A DNA stretch of 64,000 bases, from positions 6,510,001 through 6,574,000 of the forward strand of contig OY781040.1 of assembly GCA_963676095.1 (NCBI GenBank), in the 5' to 3' direction. The notes beneath the pieces were generated by a model. That model was not told where the DNA came from, ran no database searches, and was given only the letters and a program-made list of their open reading frames with translations. Of this stretch, positions 24,560-34,162 are shown piece after piece. Positions within the stretch are counted from its first letter, which is position 1. Each line of letters opens with the position of its first letter. Made by a program: the position numbers and the translations under genes. The stretch is from G963676095 sp963676095 (GTDB lineage: Bacteria; Bacteroidota; Bacteroidia; Bacteroidales; Prolixibacteraceae).

Positions 24560-27500
24560 ATGTCCCAGTTACGTATTTATAAAGCTTCGGCCGGTTCAGG
24601 CAAAACTTTTCGTCTCGCTGTCGAATATCTGAAAATTGCTCTTGAAAATGAATGGAATTACAGGCATATACTTGCTGTGACGTTTACCAACAAGGCAACA
24701 ACGGAAATGAAATACAGGGTGGTGCAGGAACTGTACAGGTTAGGGCAGGAGAAGCCTTCAGCATATCTTGACGTATTGGAAAAAGAAACAGGCTTGAGTG
24801 CTACCGAAATTTCGGCAAGGGCAGGTACTTGTCTTAAACATATCCTGCACGATTACTCCCGTTTTTCCATTAGCACCATCGATAGTTTTTTTCAGCGTGT
24901 GATCCGGGCTTTTAACCGGGAATTGGGTATAAATACGTCATATCAGATCGATCTCGATGATGACCAGATTCTTCAGGAAGCCGTCGATGCCTTGCTTCTG
25001 TCTGTTGACAATGACAGGGACCTGCTGGAGTGGCTTAAACAGTTTGCAGGAGAAAAGATCAGGCAGGGGGCCGGGTGGAACCTGAAGAATGACATCATGA
25101 CGCTGGGAAAGCAAATTTATAACGAGACATTCAAGGAACTAAACCAGTCGCTTTATAAAAAGCTGAACGATAAAACTTTTATACGTTCTTACAGAAAAGA
25201 ACTAAACCAGATCATTTCCCGCTATGAAGACGGAATGAAGCGGATCGGAAAAGCGGGACTGGACCTGATCGGGAAAGCCGGGCTGACTGTGGCCGATTTT
25301 AAATACGGAACAAGCAGTGCTGCCAACAGTTTCAATAAAATGCTGGCCGTTGAATTTCTCCCCGGGGCAAGGGTTTTGTCTGCAGCGGAAGATGTTTCCG
25401 CGTTATATAAAGCGTCAGACAACGCCAATGTAAGGGATACTGCTGCCAGTATCCAGCCGTTGTTTGCAGAGGCCCTGTCCTTTTATCAGGAGCATATCAG
25501 ACATTATAATACGGCAAAATTGATCGGTAATCAGCTTTATACGCTTGGCATATTGGTCGATCTGCAGGAGAAGGTAAGAGAGGTTTGCAGGGAGAAGGGG
25601 GTCGTATTGATCTCCGAGTCAGGAACTTTGCTCAGAAAAATTATCGATGATTCCGAGACTCCTTTTATTTATGAGAAAACCGGCGATTTTTTCAGGCATT
25701 ACATGATCGATGAGTTCCAGGACACCTCGGGGCTGCAGTGGAACAATTTTAAACCGCTGATCGGTAATTCTCTGGCTGAAAATAATCTGGGACTGGTTGT
25801 CGGAGATGTTAAGCAGGCGATATACCGCTGGCGGAGCGGCGACTGGAACCTGCTGGCTACAGATGTCGCCAGGGCTTTCCCGGCAAACGGGTTCTCAGAA
25901 CAAACGCTGAACAGTAACTGGCGGAGTTCTGGTAATATCATCCGTTTCAATAACCGGGTTTTCAGGCTTATTCCTGATATTTTACAGGATCATTTTGCCG
26001 GAGACCTTGAAGGTAAGGAGTGCTCAGAATTGCTGCAAAAAGATCAGATTGCCGGTATATACAAGGAAAGCATGCAGGAGATCGGACGCAAGGATCTGAC
26101 GGATTGCGGTTATGTGCGGATGCGGTTTGCCGAACACCGGAAAGATAAAGAACTTGAACAGAAAGAGCAAGAGGCAGTACTGGATGATCTTATTGATCAG
26201 ATTTGTTTGTTACAGGATAAGGGGGTAATCGCGAAAAATATGGCGATCCTTGTCCGTAAAAAAGAAGAAGCCAGGATTATTGCGGATAAATTGCTCGGTG
26301 AGAAAGCGAAGAACGATCCCCGCTATAACTTTAATGTTTTGTCCGGAGAATCGCTTTATGTCGACAGCGCTTCTTCTGTCGCTTTTGTCCTGTCGCTGCT
26401 TGCGTTGTTGTGCGACCCTGATGATAAGTTGGCTTTGGCTTTTGCGAATTACCAGTATTATAGCCGGATAAATCCCCTTTTGGTACAAATGGGAATAAAG
26501 CCGCTTTTTTTACAAGGGGGGTCTTCCCAGCTTATGATGCCTCTGGAATTGTATAAGCCCGGTCTTTCAGCCCAGTTTGAAGATATCGGCAACAGCCAGA
26601 ATGAATTATTTGTTTTCCTGAAAGGAAGCAGCTTTAACGATATTGTCGGGTCGAAAAATTTGCAGGAAATTATTTTCAGGATATGTGAGATCTTTCATCT
26701 GTTTGAACTAAAGGAAGAACAGGCTTACCTGCAGGCATTCATCGATCAGGTGAGTACGTTTATGCGGAACCGTACAACGGATATAGTATCCTTTTTATCA
26801 TGGTGGAACGATCAGGGAAGGAAAAAAACGATAGCCGTGTCTGAAGAGCTGGATGCTATTACGATACAAACGGTACATAAGGCCAAGGGGCTTGAATATG
26901 AATACGTATTCATCCCGTTCTGTGACTGGTCGCTGGATATTCAGCCTCGTCATGCCCCTATCCTGTGGTGCAGGCCGAAGGAAAAACCGTTTGACTTGCT
27001 GGAACTGGTTCCTGTGGAATATGGACAGGGAATGGGGAACTCCCTATTCGACAGTGAATATTTTTCAGAGAAAATGAATAACTATATCGATAACCTTAAT
27101 CTGCTTTATGTCGCTTTTACCCGGGCAAAACAGGCCTTGTATACCTGGTCGTTTTTTGGAAACAACTTATCAACAATGGGCGACCTGCTTTACGCCGGGA
27201 TACAGCAGGATATAAATAAGGGCGATGAAGGACTTTTCCCTTCAGTACGGCTTTTCGATTATTATAATAATGAGGAGAAATTGTTCGAATTCGGGCAATT
27301 CAGGTTACCTGATAAAGACAACAGACCGAAGGATACAACTGTACTCCTCCATGATTTTTGTTTTTCTGATTTCAGCAATTCTCTTCAGCTGAGGAAGAAC
27401 TATGAATACTTTTTTGAGCAGGAAGGGGCCCCGGAAACAAAAGTTAACAGGGGACGATTAATCCACGAAGTCCTGTCTGTAATAAATGAAGCTTCAGAAG

Positions 27501-27862
27501 TTGATAAGGCCATGGATAAATTATTGCTACAGGGAATGCTTTCCCCGGGAGAAGCAGAAGAGATCCGTAGCCAGATAGAGAACCTTGTGAACGATCCTGA
27601 GGTCAGAAACTGGTTTGACGGGACATACAGGGTTATTAACGAGCGAAATATCATAACAGGGAAAAATGGCCTGAAGCGTCCCGACAGGATCATGTTAAAC
27701 GGGAACCAGGCGATCGTAGTTGATTATAAATCGGGAGAGAAAGAATTGGATAAATATAAGTATCAGGTACGAAGTTATATGCGCGAGTTGAAAGCTTGTG
27801 GTTATTCAACCGTTTCCGGTTATATCTGGTACACCAGAATGAATAAAAGGGTCAGGGTTTGA
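24560..27862 (+). CDS. AddA/RecB-like UvrD-family helicase with PD-(D/E)XK nuclease domain
   Basis: 1100 residues from ATG 24560; an in-frame extension back to 24218 lies inside the preceding gene and is rejected. Motifs in order: Walker A ASAGSGKT (residues 9-16), AVTFTNKATTEMK, the DEAD-like IDEFQDTSGLQWN, VVGDVKQAIYRWR, the UvrD_C motif TIQTVHKAKGLEYEYVFIP, LLYVAFTRAKQALY, and the C-terminal nuclease motif VVDYKSG near residue 1054. The protein should unwind and resect double-strand breaks for RecA-dependent repair. In many Bacteroidota a separate AddB nuclease gene sits beside it. None is adjacent here, since DUF4293 follows and a membrane protein gene precedes. Confidence 0.9.
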   Translation: MSQLRIYKASAGSGKTFRLAVEYLKIALENEWNYRHILAVTFTNKATTEMKYRVVQELYRLGQEKPSAYLDVLEKETGLSATEISARAGTCLKHILHDYSRFSISTIDSFFQRVIRAFNRELGINTSYQIDLDDDQILQEAVDALLLSVDNDRDLLEWLKQFAGEKIRQGAGWNLKNDIMTLGKQIYNETFKELNQSLYKKLNDKTFIRSYRKELNQIISRYEDGMKRIGKAGLDLIGKAGLTVADFKYGTSSAANSFNKMLAVEFLPGARVLSAAEDVSALYKASDNANVRDTAASIQPLFAEALSFYQEHIRHYNTAKLIGNQLYTLGILVDLQEKVREVCREKGVVLISESGTLLRKIIDDSETPFIYEKTGDFFRHYMIDEFQDTSGLQWNNFKPLIGNSLAENNLGLVVGDVKQAIYRWRSGDWNLLATDVARAFPANGFSEQTLNSNWRSSGNIIRFNNRVFRLIPDILQDHFAGDLEGKECSELLQKDQIAGIYKESMQEIGRKDLTDCGYVRMRFAEHRKDKELEQKEQEAVLDDLIDQICLLQDKGVIAKNMAILVRKKEEARIIADKLLGEKAKNDPRYNFNVLSGESLYVDSASSVAFVLSLLALLCDPDDKLALAFANYQYYSRINPLLVQMGIKPLFLQGGSSQLMMPLELYKPGLSAQFEDIGNSQNELFVFLKGSSFNDIVGSKNLQEIIFRICEIFHLFELKEEQAYLQAFIDQVSTFMRNRTTDIVSFLSWWNDQGRKKTIAVSEELDAITIQTVHKAKGLEYEYVFIPFCDWSLDIQPRHAPILWCRPKEKPFDLLELVPVEYGQGMGNSLFDSEYFSEKMNNYIDNLNLLYVAFTRAKQALYTWSFFGNNLSTMGDLLYAGIQQDINKGDEGLFPSVRLFDYYNNEEKLFEFGQFRLPDKDNRPKDTTVLLHDFCFSDFSNSLQLRKNYEYFFEQEGAPETKVNRGRLIHEVLSVINEASEVDKAMDKLLLQGMLSPGEAEEIRSQIENLVNDPEVRNWFDGTYRVINERNIITGKNGLKRPDRIMLNGNQAIVVDYKSGEKELDKYKYQVRSYMRELKACGYSTVSGYIWYTRMNKRVRV

Positions 27863-27969
27863 AGTGATAAATGAGTGAATTACTGAATGATTGAATAACT
27901 TTTGTAATTTATTGATTTTACTATTGCCTGTTCCTTTCAAAAATGTAAATTTGCCGAAAAGAATAAGAA

Positions 27970-28413
27970 ATGATACAGAGGATACAAACACTTTATATAT
28001 TATTATCCGTGATTTTGACAGGGCTTCTGTTTGCATTACCCTTTGCCGAAATTGTGCAAAACGGACAGGTTTATGTTTTCTGTATACAAGGGATCCTTAA
28101 GGAAGGATCAGTTCAGGAGAGTGGCCTGCCTATTGCTGTTTTTACAGGGCTTATCTTTATTTTGCATGTTGTTGCGTTGTTCCTTTTTAAAAAACGGATT
28201 CTGCAAATTCGGATCCTGATTTTTTCAATCATTCTTTTACTCGGGCTTTTTGGTCTCTTTTACTTTTTTACTTATTACAGCATCAGCGATGCAAGCGTAA
28301 GCTTTAAAATTGCAGTTGCCTTTCCTCTTGTTGCAATTGTGTTCGACTACTTGGCTATACACGGCATTGGAAAAGATGAAGCCCTGATCCGTTCGATTGA
28401 CCGGATCCGCTGA
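27970..28413 (+). CDS. DUF4293 membrane protein
   Basis: 147 residues with four hydrophobic segments. The start MIQRIQTLYILLSVILTGLL is the hallmark of the DUF4293 family, found widely in Bacteroidota and without known function. The C-terminal GKDEALIRSIDRIR is also typical. It follows the AddA-like gene by about 107 bp. The gap has a short stretch (about 27864-27897) resembling the GTGAATTA/GAATGATTGAAT repeat words seen elsewhere in this window. Confidence 0.85.
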   Translation: MIQRIQTLYILLSVILTGLLFALPFAEIVQNGQVYVFCIQGILKEGSVQESGLPIAVFTGLIFILHVVALFLFKKRILQIRILIFSIILLLGLFGLFYFFTYYSISDASVSFKIAVAFPLVAIVFDYLAIHGIGKDEALIRSIDRIR

Positions 28414-28419
28414 TTTGAT

Positions 28420-29508
28420 TTATAAGTCCGGGACTGCGCTTGCGGCATTCGGTATGGTAAAATGGAAAGTATTTGAATTTATGCCGGTTACCAGTTCAAT
28501 GCACCCGCATAGTGACTCTACGTAATCTTTGACCACGGTTAAGCCTATTCCCGGTCCAACAGATGTCGATTTTCCGCTGTGGCCTTTATCAAAGAGACTG
28601 AAAACTGATTGTAGGTCCTCTTGGCTGATTGCCGTTCCTGTGTTTCGGACAAAACAATGAATGCCCATACCGGAGGTCTTTTCTACTCCAAACGAAATGA
28701 TACTGCCACTGTCTGCGAGTCTCGAACCATTGTCAATTAAATGGTAAAAAATGTGTTTTAGCCTTTTTGGGTCAGTTTGTATCGTTATTTGCCCCCCCCT
28801 TTCGACAGAGTATTCGAAGGATAAATTTTTTTGCCGGTATTGCGATTTTGTTTGAAAGAAGCATTTTAACTCTTTCAGTAATGTTTCTATATCAACCTTT
28901 TCTATCCTAAGTCTGATATTTTCACCGGAATGGATTAATGAAAGTTCAATCAGATCATTCATGGTTAACAGGAACCGGTCGGCATTTTCTGAAATTATTT
29001 CTGTAAATTCCTTGTAATCTTTTTCTAAATGATCCGTGTCCATATCCGAAAGAAGGTTCATAAAACCAAGTATCCCATTTAAAGGGGTCCTTATTTCATG
29101 TGAAATCCCGTTTATAAATGCTGCTTTTACTTTTTGAGATACCTGAGACTTTTCATTCAGCTCATTCATTATTCTCTTTAGCGCGGAGACAATCGTTTCC
29201 TTCTGAACAATCCCTATAAATTGATTATTCTCAAATACCGGCAATGCACAGGAATGGTTCTCGTTTAGCTGATCCAGAGCAAAAAGGATCGTATCATCAG
29301 AATTAATTTTACTTTTCTCTGTCAGACAGTCGACCACGATCCTCTTGGGATGTTTGATAAGATCGGAAGGAATCAGAAGTCCATAGTATTTATCCTCTTC
29401 AAATACCACAAGAAAATTGTTTTTAATCAGTTCATCTTCAATAGAATTGACAGCACAAAATGCATCAATTTTAGGATATGAGTCTGATAAATACTTTTTT
29501 ACGAGCAT
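28420..29508 (-). CDS. Cytosolic histidine kinase with N-terminal CBS-like domain pair
   Basis: 362 residues with no membrane segment. Residues about 1-115 look like two CBS-type modules (FEEDKYYGLLIPSDLIKH; HSCALPVFENNQFIGIVQKE). The dimerisation/phosphoacceptor box is NGISHEIRTPLNGILGF with His137. The ATPase domain has an N-box in HLIDNGSRLADSG, a G1-like VRNTGTAI in which Asn replaces the usual Asp, F-box-like SVFSLFDKG, and G2 GPGIGLTVVKDYVE. CBS modules usually sense adenine nucleotides. It is the last gene of a short minus-strand run and starts 1 bp after the stop of a 115-residue ORF. No response regulator is adjacent; a lone receiver lies about 7 kb away. Confidence 0.83.
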   Translation of the reverse strand: MLVKKYLSDSYPKIDAFCAVNSIEDELIKNNFLVVFEEDKYYGLLIPSDLIKHPKRIVVDCLTEKSKINSDDTILFALDQLNENHSCALPVFENNQFIGIVQKETIVSALKRIMNELNEKSQVSQKVKAAFINGISHEIRTPLNGILGFMNLLSDMDTDHLEKDYKEFTEIISENADRFLLTMNDLIELSLIHSGENIRLRIEKVDIETLLKELKCFFQTKSQYRQKNLSFEYSVERGGQITIQTDPKRLKHIFYHLIDNGSRLADSGSIISFGVEKTSGMGIHCFVRNTGTAISQEDLQSVFSLFDKGHSGKSTSVGPGIGLTVVKDYVESLCGCIELVTGINSNTFHFTIPNAASAVPDL

Positions 29509-29509
29509 A

Positions 29510-29857
29510 CTAAAATTCCCCTTCTATCGATTCATAATAAATTTTTATTTTAAAATCTACTTTAATGATCTCACCCTCACAAACAAATGGAAATACTTTT
29601 TTCTTCAAAATGTTTATGATACGGTCTTTGTCCATTTTTTTTAATAATCTTTTATTGATAAAAATAGCATCAATAATCGGATCTGTAATTTCAAAAGCAT
29701 CGAATTCATTCGGGACGAGATACTGAAAAGACTTTGATAATCCGATTCTGCCATGGGGTGATTTTTTCCCAATAATCAGGATGTCTTCAAAGGGTGGTAA
29801 ACTGATCTCTTCAAAGCCTAAATTGATAGTATATTTTCTTGATACTGTCTCATCCAT
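29510..29857 (-). CDS. Small hypothetical protein upstream of the CBS-histidine kinase
   Basis: 115 residues, no signal peptide or membrane segment, and no family that I recognise. Visible elements are IGKKSPHGRIGLSKSFQYLVP, a hydrophobic DPIIDAIFINKRLL, and a Lys-rich middle followed by beta-like VDFKIKIYYESIEGEF. The stop codon is 1 bp from the kinase start, so the two are almost surely cotranscribed and may work together, for example as input protein or modulator of the kinase. Base composition is A+T-rich, like the following gap. Confidence 0.65.
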   Translation of the reverse strand: MDETVSRKYTINLGFEEISLPPFEDILIIGKKSPHGRIGLSKSFQYLVPNEFDAFEITDPIIDAIFINKRLLKKMDKDRIINILKKKVFPFVCEGEIIKVDFKIKIYYESIEGEF

Positions 29858-29874
29858 AATGATAGATATTTGTC

Positions 29875-30027
29875 TTACTGTTTCGCAAATTTTTTTATTG
29901 ATTTGATTATTTGTGATACCGTTGTCCTTAAATTAACGCTATGTGCAGTTGCCGAATCCATTATATTCCAGTCTTCCTGTGACAAGATCAATATCTCTCT
30001 ACAGTTTTTCAACAATAAATCTTTCAT
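29875..30027 (-). CDS. Possible 50-residue small protein
   Basis: A short open frame from ATG 30027 to TAA at 29875, ending 17 bp before the 115-residue gene on the same strand. The product is MKDLLLKNC... with an amphipathic-looking C-terminus (SQIIKSIKKFAKQ). No family is recognised. It is listed because it fits neatly into the operon and looks protein-like, but no homology supports it. Confidence 0.4.
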   Translation of the reverse strand: MKDLLLKNCREILILSQEDWNIMDSATAHSVNLRTTVSQIIKSIKKFAKQ

Positions 30028-30131
30028 TTCTTAATCTTTTCACAATTTAGGAAGCTATTTTAATACCAGGATATGGATCCTGCCGTACGGTTTGTTATTT
30101 TAAGAAACAGGCCTTTTTCTGTAAAAGCTTT

Positions 30132-30305
30132 CTATTCCAGAGTCGCTTCTTTTAAACGGGCTGCAGGCAAATAATTTCCGTATGAGGTTTGGTAAACAAA
30201 AAATCCTATAAAGGAAGATGCTGTAGTCAGGGAATCATTATTTATTCTGCCTGGCTCAGAAAGGAATATTTCTGTGTTAGCAGAATGGCCTGTCAATTGG
30301 TTCAT
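30132..30305 (-). CDS. Possible 57-residue small protein
   Basis: A short open frame from ATG 30303-30305 to TAG at 30132 on the minus strand. It contains SFIGFFVYQTSYGNYLPAARL near the C-terminus. It lies about 100 bp upstream of the previous small ORF and has the same orientation as the kinase run. No family recognised; coding status uncertain. Confidence 0.3.
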   Translation of the reverse strand: MNQLTGHSANTEIFLSEPGRINNDSLTTASSFIGFFVYQTSYGNYLPAARLKEATLE

Positions 30306-30833
30306 TTTAGTTTTTATTTATAGTAATCAGAATTAATTGCCCCCGAAAATTAATGAATTATACTTAATATTTATCTGCTATTAACAAAAATATATTTGGG
30401 GGAACAAAGTATAATTTCGTATGCTCATTATCTGTTTTTTGCCTCATTTTTTGCTATTCTGATAATTGATATTTTAGTTTTGCTAATTTAGATGTATTGT
30501 TTGATATTTGAAACAGTATGTTTGATAAATGTATTTTTTTTAACAGATTTATTGAACATATTGTTATTTTGAACATTAAGTAAAGAAATTATCTTTGAGT
30601 TATCTTAACGCTGCTTTGACAAATTCAAAAGATTGAAGATTATTTTATTCTGATCAAATATAGAATTAAAAAATGACGATATAATTGCTAATTATTTACA
30701 CTGTTTTATTTTTGGAAATTGAATCTTTCGCAATAAAACAGACATTTTTTTGCATGGTAGAAATAAATACCTGTAATAAAATGATATATAAAGAGAGAAC
30801 AGTACGCTTCTGATAGAGAAATGAGATGGGGAA
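30306..30833. other. A+T-rich gap without recognised gene
   Basis: The 528-bp stretch before dinB is strongly A+T-rich with many stops in all frames. It should contain the dinB promoter and the leader of the divergent small ORFs. I see no RNA gene, repeat or clear promoter box that I would defend. Confidence 0.5.
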
Positions 30834-30860
30834 TTGGTTCGGATTGATGTTCTGAAACTT

Positions 30861-31949
30861 ATGAAAATTATGAATGAGAATACAAACATACGGAAAATTA
30901 TTCATATTGACATGGATGCTTTTTATGCTTCGGTGGAGCAAAGAGACCGTCCGGAACTGAAAGGAAAACCTGTGGTTGTTGGTGGGGATCACGAGCGAGG
31001 GGTAATTGCGGCGGCAAGCTATGAAGCCAGAAAATACGGGATTCATTCTGCCATGTCGTCTGTATTGGCCAGGCGCAAGTGCCCCGGATTAATCTTTGTC
31101 CGGGGTGACTTTGATAAGTATAAAGCGGTGAGCCACCTTATTCGTGATATTTTTCATGAGTATACCGATCTGGTTGAACCCCTGTCCCTTGATGAAGCTT
31201 TTCTTGATGTAACTATGATTAAAAAAGGAAAACCTTCTGCGATACTCATTGCAAAGGAGATCAAGGAGAGGATACTGAAGTCGACCGGACTTACTGCTTC
31301 AGCCGGTGTTTCTTATTGTAAATTTCTTGCTAAGGTTGCTTCTGATGTAAACAAACCGGATGGCCTTTTTGTGATTTTGCCGGATCAGGCTGAAGCGTTT
31401 CTTGAAAAGCTCGATGTACACAAATTTTTTGGAATAGGTAGAGTTACAGCAGAAAAGCTGAACCGTCAGGGGATTTATACAGGGGCAGACCTGAAACGTA
31501 TCGACCAGTCTGAATTAATCAGGCAGTTTGGAAAATCGGGTATTTATTATTACCAGATTGTACGGGGGATTGATGACAGGCCGGTTATGCCTTCACGTGA
31601 GCGAAAATCGCTCGGGGCGGAAAATACTTTTAGCAGGGATTATCGGGAACTGGAAGAGTTGCAGGTACATTTGGCTGATATTGAAGATGAATTATGGAAA
31701 CGAGTCGAACGGGCAGGGATTTACGGTCGTACGTTGACACTCAAAGTTAAATTTGCCGATTTTGAACAGATTACCCGCAGTAAAACCTTCCCGCATCCGG
31801 TAAAATCGAAAGAAGCCACTCTTCAGGCAGCCATCGAATTGCTAAACAATGAAGCTCCTTTTGTTAAGGGAATCCGTTTATTGGGACTTACCTTTTCAAA
31901 CTTCAATCTTCCGGAAAAGGGATCGGTACAGTTGACTATCGATTTTTGA
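30861..31949 (+). CDS. dinB: DNA polymerase IV (Y-family)
   Basis: About 362 residues from ATG 30861 (ATG 30870 is equally possible; the TTG at 30834 is unlikely). Y-family motifs: HIDMDAFYASVEQRD with the first catalytic Asp, YEARKYGIHSAMSS, PLSLDEAFLDVT with the second acidic pair, SAGVSYCKFLAKVASDVNKP, and the thumb helix-hairpin-helix FFGIGRVTAEKL. The little-finger domain follows (SLGAENTFSRDYRELEEL). It performs error-prone translesion synthesis. The stop overlaps a possible TTG start of the downstream tex frame, suggesting cotranscription. Confidence 0.94.
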   Translation: MKIMNENTNIRKIIHIDMDAFYASVEQRDRPELKGKPVVVGGDHERGVIAAASYEARKYGIHSAMSSVLARRKCPGLIFVRGDFDKYKAVSHLIRDIFHEYTDLVEPLSLDEAFLDVTMIKKGKPSAILIAKEIKERILKSTGLTASAGVSYCKFLAKVASDVNKPDGLFVILPDQAEAFLEKLDVHKFFGIGRVTAEKLNRQGIYTGADLKRIDQSELIRQFGKSGIYYYQIVRGIDDRPVMPSRERKSLGAENTFSRDYRELEELQVHLADIEDELWKRVERAGIYGRTLTLKVKFADFEQITRSKTFPHPVKSKEATLQAAIELLNNEAPFVKGIRLLGLTFSNFNLPEKGSVQLTIDF

Positions 31950-31987
31950 ATAATTCCGTATCTTCGTCATCCCAAATAAAAGAGTAT

Positions 31988-34120
31988 ATGATATCTGAAG
32001 AGATTATTTTACGTATTTCGGGAACGCTCCAACTGCGTCCCTTACAGGTAAAAAATACAGTTGAACTGCTTGATGAAGGGGCTACGATCCCGTTTATTTC
32101 CAGATACAGAAAAGAACGGACCGGTAGCCTTGATGAAATTCAGGTGGGCCTGGTAAAGGACGAAAAGGCCAGGATGGAAGAACTGCTCAGGCGCAGGGAA
32201 ACAATAATAAAAACAATTGACGAACAAGGGGCATTGACTTCGGACCTGAAGCAACGGATCGAAAATTGTTTCGACGCTACAGAACTGGAAGATATCTATC
32301 TTCCGTATAAACCCAAGAGAAAGACCAGGGCTGCGATTGCCAGGGAAAAGGGACTGGAACCTTTAGCCAGGATTATCATGAAACAGGACGAACGTGATCC
32401 GGAGGGCCGGTCTTTATCTTTTATCAGAGGCGAAGTGTCATCGCCTGAAGAAGCGCTTGCCGGAGCAAGGGACATCATTGCGGAATGGATCAATGAAAAT
32501 GAAAAATCACGAAATATTGTCAGACGTGCCTTTGACAGTCGTGCGAGGATTAAAAGTAAAGTTGTCAAAAATAAAGAAGAGGAAGGAGAGAAGTACCGTG
32601 ATTATTTCGATTGGGAAGAACCATTGAAACGTTGTCCCTCGCATCGGCTGATGGCAATGAAACGAGGAGAAAATGAAGGCTTCCTCCGTATTTCAATCGA
32701 ACCGGATGAGAATCAGACGATCGAACGGCTCGAACGCTTTTTTGTGCGTTCAAACAATGAATCAGGAAATCAGGTCCAAATGGCCATAAAGGATGGCTAC
32801 AAACGCCTGCTCGCTCCATCCATTGAAACAGAGTTCGCTTCGGAAGCCAGGCTCAGGGCAGACCAGGAAGCGATCAGAGTGTTTGCTGAAAACCTCAGAC
32901 AGTTGCTCCTGGCAGCCCCGCTCGGTCAGAAAAGGGTACTGGCCCTCGATCCGGGATACAGAACAGGATGTAAAGTTGTTTGCCTTGATGAACAGGGTAA
33001 CCTTCTTCACCATGATACGGTTTATCCTCATAAACCACAGGAAGACACGGCAAGAGCTGCGGGAAAAATAACGTCCATGGTAAGCAGTTACCGGATTGAG
33101 GCTATTGCCATTGGAAATGGTACAGCCGGTCGGGAAACAGAAACTTTTATCAAGAGCCTTCGGTACGATCGAAATGTGCAGGTTTTTATGGTCTCGGAAG
33201 ACGGAGCATCTGTTTATTCTGCATCAAAAGTGGCAAGGGAAGAGTTTCCGGAGTATGATGTCACGGTACGGGGGGCTGTCTCTATCGGAAGGCGGCTGAT
33301 GGACCCGCTTGCAGAACTGGTTAAAATAGACCCTAAATCGATAGGCGTCGGACAGTATCAGCACGATGTTGACCAAAAGCTGCTTAAGGATAGCCTGGAT
33401 ACGGTGGTCGAGTCTGCTGTGAATATGGTCGGCGTAAACGTGAATACTGCTTCCGGACATTTGCTTACCTATGTTTCGGGAATGGGACCCCAGCTTGCAC
33501 AAAACGTTGTCGAATACCGCCGGGAGAACGGGCCGTTTACTTCAAGAAAAGATTTAATGAAAGTTTCCCGTATGGGAACAAAGGCTTTTGAACAATCAGC
33601 CGGGTTTCTCAGGATTCCCGGCGCTGTTAATCCATTAGACAATTCAGCGGTGCACCCGGAATCATATCATATTGTCGGGAAAATAGCAAAAGATTTGAAC
33701 TGCTCTGTCGGGGAACTGGTTGCCTCACCAGATTTGTTAAAAAAAATCAGAATGGAAGACTATGTCACGGATAAGATTGGTTTACCTACCCTGAAAGATA
33801 TTCTTTCCGAACTGGCAAAACCGGGAAGGGATCCCAGGCAAGAGATAAAAGCGTTTGAATTTGCTGATGGTATCTTTAAAATTGAAGACCTGAAACCAGG
33901 AATGATATTGCCAGGGATCGTTACCAATATTACCAAGTTTGGCGTGTTTGTCGATGTGGGGGTTAAACAAGATGGCCTCGTCCATATTTCCCAGCTTGCC
34001 GACCGGTACATCAAAGATCCCTCAGAGGTGGTGCACCTGCAGCAACAGGTACAGGTGAAAGTACTGGAAGTTGATATCCCAAGGGAAAGGATACAGTTAA
34101 GCATGAAGGATATAATTTAA
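31988..34120 (+). CDS. tex: Tex-family S1 RNA-binding transcription accessory protein
   Basis: 710 residues from ATG 31988 (RBS-like AAAAGAG just upstream). The order is typical of Tex: an N-terminal helical region (LLDEGATIPFISRYRKERTG), the YqgF/RuvC-like domain (RVLALDPGYRTGCKVVCLDE), the helix-hairpin-helix region (DPKSIGVGQYQHDVDQ, then SRMGTKAFEQSAGFLRI), and a C-terminal S1 domain (GIVTNITKFGVFVDVGVKQD). Tex binds RNA and the transcription machinery and is widespread in bacteria. It follows dinB closely and ends at a perfect terminator. Confidence 0.95.
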   Translation: MISEEIILRISGTLQLRPLQVKNTVELLDEGATIPFISRYRKERTGSLDEIQVGLVKDEKARMEELLRRRETIIKTIDEQGALTSDLKQRIENCFDATELEDIYLPYKPKRKTRAAIAREKGLEPLARIIMKQDERDPEGRSLSFIRGEVSSPEEALAGARDIIAEWINENEKSRNIVRRAFDSRARIKSKVVKNKEEEGEKYRDYFDWEEPLKRCPSHRLMAMKRGENEGFLRISIEPDENQTIERLERFFVRSNNESGNQVQMAIKDGYKRLLAPSIETEFASEARLRADQEAIRVFAENLRQLLLAAPLGQKRVLALDPGYRTGCKVVCLDEQGNLLHHDTVYPHKPQEDTARAAGKITSMVSSYRIEAIAIGNGTAGRETETFIKSLRYDRNVQVFMVSEDGASVYSASKVAREEFPEYDVTVRGAVSIGRRLMDPLAELVKIDPKSIGVGQYQHDVDQKLLKDSLDTVVESAVNMVGVNVNTASGHLLTYVSGMGPQLAQNVVEYRRENGPFTSRKDLMKVSRMGTKAFEQSAGFLRIPGAVNPLDNSAVHPESYHIVGKIAKDLNCSVGELVASPDLLKKIRMEDYVTDKIGLPTLKDILSELAKPGRDPRQEIKAFEFADGIFKIEDLKPGMILPGIVTNITKFGVFVDVGVKQDGLVHISQLADRYIKDPSEVVHLQQQVQVKVLEVDIPRERIQLSMKDII

Positions 34121-34123
34121 TTT

Positions 34124-34158
34124 AAACAAAAAGCCGGTCTCTTTCCGGCTTTTTGTTT
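34124..34158. terminator. Bidirectional terminator between tex and a small acidic gene
   Basis: A perfect 14-bp stem, AAACAAAAAGCCGG (34124-34137) with CCGGCTTTTTGTTT (34145-34158). The A/T arms give a T-tract on both strands, which suits the convergent genes. Confidence 0.88.
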
Positions 34159-34162
34159 AAAA

